Both the position numbers and the translations under genes were made by a program. Below are positions 1 to 7,509 of a stretch of DNA of 11,617 bases, one piece after another. The notes under the pieces were generated by a model that had not been told where the DNA came from, did no database searches, and saw only the letters and a list, made by a program, of their open reading frames with translations. Source of the DNA: Methanomicrobiales archaeon (GTDB taxonomy: Archaea; Halobacteriota; Methanomicrobia; Methanomicrobiales; Methanoculleaceae); assembly GCA_012521035.1 (NCBI GenBank), contig JAAYND010000112.1, positions 1 through 11,617 of the forward strand, in the 5' to 3' direction. How positions within the stretch are numbered: position 1 is the first letter of the stretch; every line of letters starts with the position of its first letter.

Positions 1-1385
1 ACGAGCGCCGTCGCACCCGCCGCCGCCGCGACCTCCAGGGTATCGGGGAACGGCAGGAAAGCATCCGACGCGACCGCTGAGCCGGCGAGGGGCTTTCGGG
101 CCTTCCTGACCGCGATCTCCGCCGACTCGACCCGGTTCATCTGCCCGGCACCGATCCCGATGACCGCTTTCTCATCCGCGAATATGATGGCGTTGCTCTT
201 CGTGTGCCGGCAGACCTTCAGGGCGAGCTCCATCGCCCGCATCTCCCGGGCGGTCGGATCCCGCTCGCTCACGACCTCCCAGTCCTCGCGGTAGGGCTCC
301 GTCCGCTGGACGAGGACCCCGCCGTCGATACTCCGGATCTCCTCCTGCACAACCGGCTCAGGCAGCCTGAGCACCCGCATATTCTCCTTCACCCGCATGA
401 TCTCGAGCGCCTCCGGGGCGTAGGAAGGCGCGATCACGACCTCGACGAACGTCTTTGTGATCTCCCGGGCGACATCCCCCGTCACCTCGCGGTTCATGGC
501 GACGATCGAACCATAGGCCGAGACCGGATCGACCTCCCGGGCGGCTATGTAGGTCTCAAGGAGGCCATCCCCCGTCGCGACACCACAGGGGTTGTTGTGC
601 TTGACGATGACTACAGCGCACTCCTCAAACTCGCGGAGCAGCCCGACGGCGGCATCGAGATCGAGGTAGTTGTTGTATGACATCTGTTTGCCCTGGATCG
701 GCTCCGCCGCGGCTATGCCGGCATCGCCGTAGACCGCCGCCGCCTGGTGAGGGTTCTCACCATATCGGAGCGCCCGCCCGCTCCTGAACTGAAGGTTGAG
801 AGTCTCGGGGAACGGCCGGTCGATGCCGGTGAGGTAGTTTGTGATCGCGCCGTCATAGGCAGCCGTTCGGGCAAACGCCTTTGCAGCAAGATCCAGTCGC
901 TCTTCAGGGGAGAACCCACCCCTCTGAACCGCTTCAGCGACCATACCATAATCCGCCGGATCGACCACGACAGCGACGTACTTATGGTTCTTTGCCGCCG
1001 CCCGCACCATCGCCGGACCTCCTATATCGATGTACTCGATGATCTCATCGAGCGAGAGGCCGGCGGCGCTCATCGCCTCGAAAGGATAGAGGTTCACCAC
1101 GACGAGATCGATCGGATCGATGCCATACTCCTGCATAACGGCGTCGTCGATGCCGCGCCGCCCGAGGATACCCCCGTGGATCTTCGGGTGGAGGGTCTTC
1201 ACCCGCCCGTGCATCATCTCGGGAAACCCGGTGTAGGTGGAGACGTCCGTATACGAAACTCCGGCCTGCTGGAGCGCAGCACCGGTGCCGCCGGAGCTCA
1301 GTATCCGGTAACCATGTTCTACGAGCACTCGAGCGAGATCGACGATGCCCGCTTTATCCCAGACTGACAGCAGTGCCCACTTCAT
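1..1385 (-). CDS. purH: Bifunctional AICAR transformylase / IMP cyclohydrolase PurH, C-terminus cut by window edge
   Basis: Catalyses the last two steps of de novo IMP synthesis in the cytosol: formyl transfer from 10-formyl-tetrahydrofolate to AICAR, then ring closure. I translated the minus strand from the ATG at 1385; it stays open for 461 codons to the left edge. Residues 1-190 form the MGS-like IMP cyclohydrolase domain (SSGGT at 30-34, GFPEMMHGRVKTLHPKIHGG at 53-72). The transformylase domain follows, with RYGENPHQ at 207-214, GKQMSYNNYLD at 232-242 and KHNNPCG at 262-268, whose Lys-His pair matches the catalytic pair of the family. Near the edge GAGQMNRV and ASDAFLPFPD are typical of the last 80 residues, so about 30-40 residues are missing. 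Many archaea use separate PurP and PurO enzymes; this is the fused bacterial-type enzyme. There is no Shine-Dalgarno sequence before the ATG, and a TATA element lies about 29 bases upstream. Confidence 0.97.
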   Translation of the reverse strand, partial: MKWALLSVWDKAGIVDLARVLVEHGYRILSSGGTGAALQQAGVSYTDVSTYTGFPEMMHGRVKTLHPKIHGGILGRRGIDDAVMQEYGIDPIDLVVVNLYPFEAMSAAGLSLDEIIEYIDIGGPAMVRAAAKNHKYVAVVVDPADYGMVAEAVQRGGFSPEERLDLAAKAFARTAAYDGAITNYLTGIDRPFPETLNLQFRSGRALRYGENPHQAAAVYGDAGIAAAEPIQGKQMSYNNYLDLDAAVGLLREFEECAVVIVKHNNPCGVATGDGLLETYIAAREVDPVSAYGSIVAMNREVTGDVAREITKTFVEVVIAPSYAPEALEIMRVKENMRVLRLPEPVVQEEIRSIDGGVLVQRTEPYREDWEVVSERDPTAREMRAMELALKVCRHTKSNAIIFADEKAVIGIGAGQMNRVESAEIAVRKARKPLAGSAVASDAFLPFPDTLEVAAAAGATAL

Positions 1386-1410
1386 AGCTACACGTGAGCG
1401 GGGTGCAGAG

Positions 1411-1417
1411 ATATATC
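1411..1417 (-). promoter_or_regulatory. TATA element of purH
   Basis: On the minus strand this reads GATATAT, centred about 29 bases before the purH ATG. Archaeal transcription normally starts about 25 bases after the TATA centre, so the predicted mRNA would begin within a few bases of the start codon. No Shine-Dalgarno match lies between, which supports a leaderless mRNA. This is a prediction from spacing only. Confidence 0.5.
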
Positions 1418-1429
1418 TGGCGCTGCCAG
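1417..1429. promoter_or_regulatory. 13-bp dyad abutting the purH TATA element (possible operator)
   Basis: CTGGC-GCT-GCCAG is a perfect inverted repeat with 5-base arms. It sits on the upstream side of the purH TATA element, where the TFB recognition element would be. A protein bound here would compete with TFB. No regulator is known from the sequence, and short GC-rich dyads do arise by chance in such a genome. Confidence 0.3.
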
Positions 1430-1513
1430 CAAAACCTGTCACCTCTCACCTTCCGGTGGGTGGGGTATTAGCGCCATGGTGGGCGCCGGTCGCCTCCCCT
1501 GAAGGAAAGCAGT

Positions 1514-1531
1514 CAGATCGCCACCGATCTG
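1514..1531. repeat. Perfect 7-bp inverted repeat in the purH-grpE intergenic region
   Basis: CAGATCG-CCAC-CGATCTG has perfect arms and a 4-base loop, midway between the divergent purH and grpE genes. It lies about 100 bases upstream of the purH TATA and about 100-150 bases upstream of the grpE TATA candidates, so neither predicted transcript contains it. A binding site for a dimeric regulator is possible. The rest of 1430-1610 shows no coding sequence that I can support. Confidence 0.35.
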
Positions 1532-1615
1532 CGTACCGCGAGAAAATACTGCAGGATGAGCCCCAATCGGAAAACCAGCCCGTTATAAGGGATGAACGTA
1601 TGCCGGATTCATTAA

Positions 1616-1672
1616 CGTTATATAGAACTACATTACAATAAATGATCAAACCATACATTATATCATTTTAAA
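1616..1672 (+). promoter_or_regulatory. AT-rich promoter region of the grpE-dnaK-dnaJ operon
   Basis: After a GC-rich stretch, 1580-1672 is strongly AT-rich. Two TATA-like elements are visible: GTTATATAG at about 1617-1625 and TTATATC at 1658-1664. The second is centred about 25 bases before the grpE ATG, which would make the operon mRNA nearly leaderless; the first would give a leader of about 35-40 bases. CGTTATA also occurs twice (1581-1587 and 1616-1622) and TACATTA twice (1629-1635 and 1654-1660). No CIRCE element of the bacterial HrcA type is present. Confidence 0.5.
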
Positions 1673-1685
1673 GCAGGTTAGGCGT

Positions 1686-2195
1686 ATGAAGGAGGAAACA
1701 TCCGAACCAAACGAGAGGCAACCGGATCTCGCAGAAGAGGTGGATGCGGTATCTCCCGCGCTTGAAGAGCTGCAGAAGGCATATGATGACCTCAACACCC
1801 GTTATCTACGTCTTGCAGCAGATTTCGACAACTACCGGAAGCGAATGGCCCGCGAGATCGAGACCCGCACAACCTTCGCCATAGAAGAGTTTGCGGTGGA
1901 GTTGCTCGAGGTCATGGATAACTTCGAGCGGGCGGAGAAGGCCGACGGTGCCGGCCTCCGGGAGGGGATGGAACAGATCAGGAAACTCTTCACGACCATC
2001 CTCGATCGGCATGGCATCAAGCCCATCGAATCACGGGATCTTCCTTTCGATCCGGAACGGCAGGAGGCGGTTGCCTATGTCCCCTCGGACGTAGAGGAGG
2101 GCACCGTGATCGATGAGATCATATGCGGATACTGTATGCAGGATAAGGTCATCAGGTGCGCGAAAGTTGTAGTATCTAAAGGATTGGAGGAGTAA
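1686..2195 (+). CDS. grpE: GrpE nucleotide exchange factor of DnaK
   Basis: GrpE dimers release ADP from DnaK and so reset its peptide-binding cycle in the cytosol. The protein has 169 residues, within the usual range. It shows an acidic disordered N-terminus (1-25), a long helix predicted to form the dimer coiled coil (about 26-60, containing LRLAADFDNYRKR at 41-53), and the C-terminal beta-domain with the GrpE signature from FDPERQEAV (121-129) to GYCMQDKVIRCAKVVV (148-163). The Gln in DPERQEAV replaces the His usual in that motif. The ATG at 1686 has only a weak upstream Shine-Dalgarno; a GGAGG lies inside codons 2-4 and cannot serve this start. The gene heads the operon and ends 5 bases before dnaK, with the dnaK ribosome binding site inside its last codons. 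Confidence 0.96.
   Translation: MKEETSEPNERQPDLAEEVDAVSPALEELQKAYDDLNTRYLRLAADFDNYRKRMAREIETRTTFAIEEFAVELLEVMDNFERAEKADGAGLREGMEQIRKLFTTILDRHGIKPIESRDLPFDPERQEAVAYVPSDVEEGTVIDEIICGYCMQDKVIRCAKVVVSKGLEE
2186..2190 (+). promoter_or_regulatory. Ribosome binding site of dnaK within the end of grpE
   Basis: GGAGG lies 10 bases before the dnaK ATG at 2201 and overlaps the final codons of grpE, which fixes the dnaK start and suggests translational coupling within the operon. Confidence 0.75.
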
Positions 2196-2200
2196 ACAGA

Positions 2201-4030
2201 ATGGTTTCAGAGAAAGTTCTCGGTATCGATCTTGGAACAACCAACTCGTGTATGGCGATCATGGAGGGTGGGCGGGCGACGATCATCGCCAACGCCGAAG
2301 GCGGCAGGACAACCCCGTCTGTCGTAGCGTTCACCAAAGAGGGCGAGCGACTGGTTGGCAACGTCGCAAAGCGGCAGGCGATCACGAACCCGAACCGCAC
2401 GATCCAGTCGATCAAGCGCAGGATGGGCACAAGCGAGAAGGTAACAATCGGAAGTAAGGAATACACCCCCCAGGAGATCTCTGCGATGATCCTCCAGAAG
2501 ATGAAACTGGACGCAGAGGAGTACCTGGGCGAGAAGATCGCAAAGGCCGTCATCACGGTGCCTGCCTACTTCAACGATGCTCAGAGGCAGGCGACGAAGG
2601 ATGCAGGGATAATCGCCGGCCTTGAGGTGCTCCGGATCATCAACGAACCGACCGCAAGCGCGCTCGCCTACGGTATCGACAAGGAGGGCGAGGCGACGGT
2701 GCTCGTCTACGACCTCGGTGGCGGTACGTTCGACGTCTCCATCCTCCAGCTCGGCGACGGCGTCTTTGAGGTCAAGTCGACCGCCGGCAACAATCGCCTC
2801 GGCGGCGATGATTTCGACGAACTGGTCGTCGATTACCTGGTTGACGAGTTCCGGAAAGGAGAGGGTATCGACCTCAAGAAGGATCCGGTCGCCATGCAGC
2901 GCCTGCGGGACGCGGCCGAGAACGCGAAGATCGAGCTCTCTACCGTCCAGAAGACGAATATCAACCTCCCATATATCACCACGACGGAGAGCGGTCCCAA
3001 GTTCCTGGACTTCGACCTCACCCGTGCGAAGTTTGAGCAGCTCATCGCCGACCTCGTCGATTCAACCCTCGGACCGGTGAGGCAGGCACTCTCCGACGCC
3101 AAACTCAGCGCTGACGATATCGATCACGTCCTCCTCGTCGGCGGGTCGACCCGGGTTCCGCTCGTCCAGGAGACCATAAAGAAGGTCCTCAAGAAAGAGC
3201 CTGATAAAGGTATCAACCCGGACGAGTGCGTCGCCCTCGGCGCCGCCATCCAGGCCGGCGTGCTCACCGGCGAGACCAAGGACGTCCTGCTCCTGGACGT
3301 GACCCCGCTCTCGCTCGGTATCGAGACGCTCGGCGGGATCGCGACGAAGCTGATCGACCGTAACACCACCATCCCGACACGGAAGAGCCAGATCTTCTCG
3401 ACCGCTGCCGACGGCCAGACCTCTGTCGAGATCCACGTCGTCCAGGGCGAACGAGCGCTTGCGAAGGACAACTTCACGCTCGGCCGATTCCAGCTCACCG
3501 GGATCCCGGCAGCACCCCGTGGCATACCGCAGATCGAGGTCACGTTCGATATCGACGCAAACGGTATCGTCCACGTCTCGGCAAAGGATCTCGGTACCGG
3601 GAACGAGCAGTCGATCACCATCAAACCGCAGGACTCCCGCCCATCTGATGCAGAGATCGACCGGATGATGAACGACGCGAAGAAGTTCGAGGAAGAGGAT
3701 AAGAAGAAGCGCGAGGAGATCGATCTCAGGAACACCGCTGATACCGCAATCTTTGCCGCAGAGCGCGCCTTAAAGGAAGCGAAGGACGTGATCGATGATG
3801 CCGAGCGGCAGAAGATCGAGAGCGGGATCGCCGACCTCAAGAAGGCACTCGAGGGTGAGGATCTCGAAGCCATCAAGCAGAAGATGGATGCCCTGACCGA
3901 AGCGGTATATGCGGTCACGACAAAGATGTACCAGCAGGCCCAGGAAGCTGCCCGGCAGCAGGCGGAAGGGGCCGAAAAGAAGGATGATGATACCGTCGTT
4001 GATGCTGATTACGAAGTCAAAGAAGAGTGA
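2201..4030 (+). CDS. dnaK: Molecular chaperone DnaK (Hsp70)
   Basis: ATP-driven chaperone that binds exposed hydrophobic peptides, working with DnaJ and GrpE. At 609 residues it is full length. The nucleotide-binding domain has all three Hsp70 signatures: IDLGTTNS at 9-16, VYDLGGGTFDVSIL at 169-182 and VLLVGGSTRVP at 310-320. The interdomain linker DVLLLDVTPLSLG is at 361-373, followed by the substrate-binding beta-sandwich and a charged helical lid ending in VVDADYEVKEE. Between IKRRMG (71-76) and YTPQEIS (88-94) it lacks the roughly 23-25 residue insertion of proteobacterial DnaK, so it is of the Firmicutes/actinobacterial type, as known for archaeal DnaK proteins. Archaeal DnaK is generally held to have come from bacteria by transfer. 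The TGA overlaps a GTG codon in the dnaJ frame. Confidence 0.98.
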   Translation: MVSEKVLGIDLGTTNSCMAIMEGGRATIIANAEGGRTTPSVVAFTKEGERLVGNVAKRQAITNPNRTIQSIKRRMGTSEKVTIGSKEYTPQEISAMILQKMKLDAEEYLGEKIAKAVITVPAYFNDAQRQATKDAGIIAGLEVLRIINEPTASALAYGIDKEGEATVLVYDLGGGTFDVSILQLGDGVFEVKSTAGNNRLGGDDFDELVVDYLVDEFRKGEGIDLKKDPVAMQRLRDAAENAKIELSTVQKTNINLPYITTTESGPKFLDFDLTRAKFEQLIADLVDSTLGPVRQALSDAKLSADDIDHVLLVGGSTRVPLVQETIKKVLKKEPDKGINPDECVALGAAIQAGVLTGETKDVLLLDVTPLSLGIETLGGIATKLIDRNTTIPTRKSQIFSTAADGQTSVEIHVVQGERALAKDNFTLGRFQLTGIPAAPRGIPQIEVTFDIDANGIVHVSAKDLGTGNEQSITIKPQDSRPSDAEIDRMMNDAKKFEEEDKKKREEIDLRNTADTAIFAAERALKEAKDVIDDAERQKIESGIADLKKALEGEDLEAIKQKMDALTEAVYAVTTKMYQQAQEAARQQAEGAEKKDDDTVVDADYEVKEE

Positions 4031-4035
4031 GGGGG

Positions 4036-5190
4036 ATGGGTCCGGACAGCTACTATGATACCCTCGGTGTCTCGAAAGGCGCCGATGATAAGGAGATCAA
4101 GAAAGCCTACCGGAACCTGGCGCGAAAGTACCACCCCGACGTCTGCAAGGAGGAGGGGGCCGAGGAGAGGTTCAAGAAGATCAACGAGGCCTACAGCGTC
4201 CTCTCCGACCCCCAGAAACGGGCCCAGTACGACCAGATGGGGCATACCGCCTACAGCAACGCCTCGAAAGGTTCGTACGGTGGCGGAGGGTATTCCGGCG
4301 GATTCAGCGCTGATTTCTCAGGGTTCGGAGATATATTTGATACCTTCTTCGGCGGAGGGTTTTCGGGCCGGCAGCGTTCCGGCCCACGCCCCGGCGCTGA
4401 CCTCCTGATGAAGATGCGCATCACGCTTGAGGAGGCGGCCTTCGGGACCGAGAAGGAGGTCTCTCTCGATCACATCGAACCCTGCCCGGCGTGCGATGGT
4501 TCGGGGAGCGAGACGAAGAAGTTCACGACATGCGCGACCTGCGGTGGTAGCGGGCAGATGCGGCAGATGAGCCAGTCGATCTTCGGGAGCTTTGTCCGTA
4601 TGACCACCTGCACCACCTGTGGCGGGCGGGGGAAGATCCCTGAGTCCCGGTGCAAGACCTGTGGTGGGAGCGGACACCAGCGCGCCCGGCAGACCGTGAA
4701 GGTCAAGGTTCCGCCAGGCGTGGATACGGGCATGCGGCTCCGGATGGAGGGGTATGGAGACGCCGGGGAGTACGGTGCACCGAGCGGGGATCTCTTCATC
4801 GAGATCACCGTCGCACCGCACAGGACGTTCACCCGCCGGGGGGACGACCTGGAGACGACGATCGAGATCACGCCCGCCCAGGCGACCCTGGGTTCAGAGG
4901 TCGAGGTCAGGACGATCGACGGGCGGACGGTCGTCCTCGATATACCGGCGGGCGTCCAGTACAACACCGGGCTGAAGATACCGGGCGAGGGTATACGGTG
5001 GCAGACGAGACCCGGCGATATGCTGGTCCGGGTGCGCATCATCGTGCCAGATCGCCTGACGGACGAGGAGCATGAACTCTACGAGCGCCTGCTCGAGATT
5101 GAGGGGAAAAAACCCTCATCGAGGGGTGCAAAGAAGGGCAAAGGCTTCTTTCAGGACGTCGTCGACAAGGTCAAAGAGTCGGTGAAGTAA
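4036..5190 (+). CDS. dnaJ: Co-chaperone DnaJ (type I Hsp40)
   Basis: Delivers unfolded clients to DnaK and stimulates its ATPase. The 384-residue protein has the complete type I layout: a J domain (about 5-70) with HPD at 33-35, a Gly/Phe-rich linker (about 79-115), four zinc-binding CxxCxGxG repeats (Cys pairs at 150/153, 166/169, 192/195 and 206/209), and C-terminal beta-domains. I chose the ATG at 4036, which puts the YY of SYYDTLGVSK at residues 6-7 as in E. coli DnaJ. An in-frame GTG at 4027 overlaps the dnaK TGA and would add three residues; the GTGAGG before the ATG can serve as ribosome binding site only for the later start. It is the last gene of the operon, followed by a terminator. 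Confidence 0.97.
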   Translation: MGPDSYYDTLGVSKGADDKEIKKAYRNLARKYHPDVCKEEGAEERFKKINEAYSVLSDPQKRAQYDQMGHTAYSNASKGSYGGGGYSGGFSADFSGFGDIFDTFFGGGFSGRQRSGPRPGADLLMKMRITLEEAAFGTEKEVSLDHIEPCPACDGSGSETKKFTTCATCGGSGQMRQMSQSIFGSFVRMTTCTTCGGRGKIPESRCKTCGGSGHQRARQTVKVKVPPGVDTGMRLRMEGYGDAGEYGAPSGDLFIEITVAPHRTFTRRGDDLETTIEITPAQATLGSEVEVRTIDGRTVVLDIPAGVQYNTGLKIPGEGIRWQTRPGDMLVRVRIIVPDRLTDEEHELYERLLEIEGKKPSSRGAKKGKGFFQDVVDKVKESVK

Positions 5191-5192
5191 CG

Positions 5193-5218
5193 GGCCCCCC
5201 TGGGGGCCGGCTTTTTTT
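5193..5218 (+). terminator. Hairpin plus T7 terminator after dnaJ
   Basis: A GC-only stem (GGCCCC paired with GGGGCC, 5193-5208) begins two bases after the dnaJ stop. Two G, one C and then seven T (5212-5218) follow. A T-tract is the main intrinsic termination signal in archaea, so this probably ends the grpE-dnaK-dnaJ transcript. Confidence 0.8.
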
Positions 5219-5291
5219 GGTCGTCGTTCCGGCAGGTAGCCCACGGCAAGGGCATACAGTAATCCCCGGCAAGTGCGAACTCTCTCTACCG

Positions 5292-6539
5292 GTGACTCTG
5301 GTGGCGGGTCTCATATCGATCGCTGTTCTCGGTGTAGTCTTTCTCCTGATCGCGGCCAGGAAGATCGGGAGATTTAGTTTCCGCATCTGGCAGGTGATGC
5401 TCCTCGGGGCCGCGACCGTCCTTCTCTCGGGTGAGATCGCGCTCATGGATGCGCTTGCATCCATAAACGTCGATGTGATGCTCTTCCTCTTCGGCATGTT
5501 CGTTGTAGGGGAGGCACTCACCATGAGCGGCTACCTCTACCACATCGCCTCCCGCTTCTTCTCCCGGGCGGAGTCGGTCCACCACCTGGTCATTCTCATC
5601 ATCATCGGCGCCGGGGCTCTCTCCGCACTCCTGATGAACGATACCCTGGCGATCGTCGGCACGCCGCTCATGCTCTACTTCGCGCGGCGTCACGGCATCT
5701 CCCCGAAACTCCTGCTGCTGGCGCTCGCATTCGCAGTCACGACCGGCAGCGTCGCAAGTCCCATAGGAAACCCGCAAAACCTCCTGATCGCGCTCTCAGG
5801 AAGTATAGAGAGCCCGTTCATCACGTTCCCCCTCTACCTGGCCATCCCCACGGCGATATCCCTCCTGGCGACCTATGGGTTCCTCCGCCTGGCGTTCCGC
5901 GATGAGTTCGGCCCGGCGGTGCTGGTGCACTCCAGGGAGGAGATCCACGATTCCCGGCTTGCGGCCCTTGCCCGCCTCTCACTCATCCTGCTCATCCTCC
6001 TGATCGGGGTCCGGATCAGCCTGACAGTCCTCGCTCCGGAATACAACATCAGGCTGACCTGGATAGCGCTTGTCGCGGCGCTCCCGGTTCTTGCCGGGAG
6101 CAGGCGGCGCGTCGAAGTCCTCCGGCGGATCGACTGGCCGACCCTGGCCTTCTTTGCCGGCCTCTTCGTCCTCATGGCAAGCGTCTGGCAGGCGGGAGTT
6201 TTCCAGGCGGTCGTCTCGGGGAGTTCCATCGATCTCACCGCCATCCCGGTCATCGCCGCGCTGAGCGTCATCGCCTCACAATTCATATCAAACGTCCCCT
6301 TCGTCGCCCTCTCCCTCCCGGCCCTTGACCTCCTCGGGACGTCCACACCCGCCATGATGGCGCTTGCGGCCGGGAGCACCATCGCCGGGAACACGCTGAT
6401 CCTCGGTGCGGCGAGCAACGTCATCATAATCCAGGCCGCCGAGAAGGAGGGAGAGACACTGACATTCGGAGAGTTTGCACGGGTCGGGATCCCGCTCACG
6501 ATCGTCCAGACCGCGATCTACATCCTCTTTCTGATATGA
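5292..6539 (+). CDS. SLC13/ArsB-superfamily anion permease (CitMHS-type, substrate unknown)
   Basis: Integral membrane protein, about 415 residues, with some 10-12 hydrophobic segments and a family-like internal repeat. The first half has MNDTLAIVGTP at 115-125 and ASPIGNPQN at 155-163; the second half has SNVP at 333-336 and AGSTIAGNTLILGAASN at 360-376. These are the re-entrant-loop motifs of the ion transporter superfamily (CitM, ArsB, NhaD, YbiR). The IGNPQN form is nearest to the YbiR-like group from memory, whose substrate I cannot name; arsenite, dicarboxylate and sulfate are all possible. The start is uncertain: the frame is open back to a TTG at 5217, which lies inside the dnaJ terminator. 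I prefer the GTG at 5292, just before the first membrane helix; the GTG at 5301 is an alternative, and neither has a clear ribosome binding site. No adjacent gene hints at the substrate. Confidence 0.85.
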   Translation: MTLVAGLISIAVLGVVFLLIAARKIGRFSFRIWQVMLLGAATVLLSGEIALMDALASINVDVMLFLFGMFVVGEALTMSGYLYHIASRFFSRAESVHHLVILIIIGAGALSALLMNDTLAIVGTPLMLYFARRHGISPKLLLLALAFAVTTGSVASPIGNPQNLLIALSGSIESPFITFPLYLAIPTAISLLATYGFLRLAFRDEFGPAVLVHSREEIHDSRLAALARLSLILLILLIGVRISLTVLAPEYNIRLTWIALVAALPVLAGSRRRVEVLRRIDWPTLAFFAGLFVLMASVWQAGVFQAVVSGSSIDLTAIPVIAALSVIASQFISNVPFVALSLPALDLLGTSTPAMMALAAGSTIAGNTLILGAASNVIIIQAAEKEGETLTFGEFARVGIPLTIVQTAIYILFLI

Positions 6540-7414
6540 GACTCCATCGACCCGGGTTCGGCATCGAGATCCAGGTTGAGGGAGCCAAACCGTATCGATG
6601 CAACGGCGGCAGGATCGAAGGGCGGGGCGACGATCGTAAGCCGGCGACGCCTGGTCTCTATCTCGCCGGCGACCCCGAGAGCGAGACTGAAGTTGTCGTG
6701 ATCATTGAGCGAGACCAGGCGGCGTTCAGCACCCCGGGGGTCCCTCAGGTCCGGTACGTGGCCCTGGAAGCCGATACCCCGAAGCGAGACCTCCCGGGGC
6801 CGGGCATCGGTAAAATAGGCAGCGAAGCGCTCCTCTCGGTAACGCCGCCGCCCGGTCGCGTTCCTGACGACGGCCGCAGGCGATACGGGGAGACGGTGGA
6901 TCGTGATCACGGGGTTGCGGGCGAAGTTTGCGAGCAGGGGTTCGAGCTCCCGCCCACGCTGGAGTGCGGCGATCCGGGTCGGGCGGAGCAGATCGATCAT
7001 CTGGATCTGAAACTCGATCCCTGCCCCGCCAGAGATGATCCCTGGCGAGTCGATGACGGTTGCGCCCGCCCCGAGTTCAACAGCTTTTTCGACGAGGCGC
7101 CTCGCCCCGGTCAGCGTCTGGAGGAAGTGGCCACCGGGGGACGTTGAACCGACGAACCTGAGGAGGGGCCGGCCGGGCAGCTCCGGCGAGGCGGGATAGA
7201 AGATCATCCCCTCGGTCGCCGGCGGGCCGATCGTCGACTGCCCGGTGTCGCAATCGACGTATGCCCTTGCTCTGTGCGGTAGTGCATCGGTGAGGTACCT
7301 GCAGAGCGTCGCCTTCCCGCTGTTCGTCGATCCGATGACGTATATGCGTTCCCGGGTATCTGCCCGCGAGAGTACCGCGACGAGCTCCTCCCACCCCTCC
7401 CCGGCGATGATCAT
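6518..7414 (-). CDS. Clp1/Grc3-family polynucleotide 5'-hydroxyl kinase (predicted)
   Basis: Predicted P-loop kinase that phosphorylates 5'-OH ends of RNA or DNA, a role shown for the Pyrococcus homologue and for eukaryotic Clp1 and Grc3/NOL9; in archaea it may act in RNA processing or repair. The 298-residue protein has a Walker A region GSTNSGKAT at 28-36, VDCDTGQSTIGPPATEGM at 53-70 (the family's DxDxGQ...GPP segment), FVGSTSPGGHF at 87-97, VIDSPGIISGG at 120-130 and ALQRGRELEPLL at 150-161. The residue after the Walker A Lys is Ala35, not Ser/Thr, though Thr36 follows. The frame is open upstream to an ATG at 7483, but the ATG at 7414 has a near-perfect GAGGAGGTG nine bases ahead, and a TATA-like element lies between the two. 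The 3' end overlaps the convergent transporter gene by 22 bases. The exact substrate is unknown. Confidence 0.85.
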   Translation of the reverse strand: MIIAGEGWEELVAVLSRADTRERIYVIGSTNSGKATLCRYLTDALPHRARAYVDCDTGQSTIGPPATEGMIFYPASPELPGRPLLRFVGSTSPGGHFLQTLTGARRLVEKAVELGAGATVIDSPGIISGGAGIEFQIQMIDLLRPTRIAALQRGRELEPLLANFARNPVITIHRLPVSPAAVVRNATGRRRYREERFAAYFTDARPREVSLRGIGFQGHVPDLRDPRGAERRLVSLNDHDNFSLALGVAGEIETRRRRLTIVAPPFDPAAVASIRFGSLNLDLDAEPGSMESHIRKRM

Positions 7415-7423
7415 GGCCTGGAA

Positions 7424-7465
7424 CACCTCCTCAATAGAGAGGGTGCGGCCCTGGAGATAATAGAG
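7424..7465 (-). promoter_or_regulatory. Promoter and ribosome binding site of the kinase gene
   Basis: On the minus strand GAGGAGGTG (7424-7432) lies nine bases before the ATG at 7414 and decides that start. CTCTATTATC (7456-7465) is a TATA-like element whose spacing predicts a transcript start near 7434 and a leader of about 20 bases. The ribosome binding site is clear; the TATA element is weaker. Confidence 0.6.
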
Positions 7466-7509
7466 GGTGATCGGCCAGCCCATCGGTGGAGAGGAGGGGA
7501 CTGTTCCTC

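Noticed and set aside
204..1367. Plus-strand open frames of 158 and 206 codons inside purH
   Set aside because: Antisense shadows of purH, whose whole minus-strand translation matches the family.
1628..1635. CTACATTA upstream of grpE, shared with one arm of the acs palindrome
   Set aside because: A single 8-base match between two AT-rich intergenic regions is expected by chance fairly often, and the grpE copy has no matching second arm.
1446..1658. Minus-strand 70-codon frame in the purH-grpE intergenic region
   Set aside because: It runs across the grpE promoter, has no ribosome binding site and no recognisable features.
1689..1694. GGAGG just after the grpE ATG as a ribosome binding site for a later start
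   Set aside because: No in-frame ATG, GTG or TTG follows at a usable distance; the match is part of Lys-Glu-Glu codons.
5217..5291. TTG start for the transporter
   Set aside because: It lies inside the T-tract of the dnaJ terminator and would add a polar segment before the first membrane helix; a GTG at 5292 is more plausible.
7415..7483. Upstream ATG for the Clp1-like kinase at 7483
   Set aside because: The strong ribosome binding site at 7424-7432 serves the ATG at 7414, and the upstream residues resemble translated promoter sequence.
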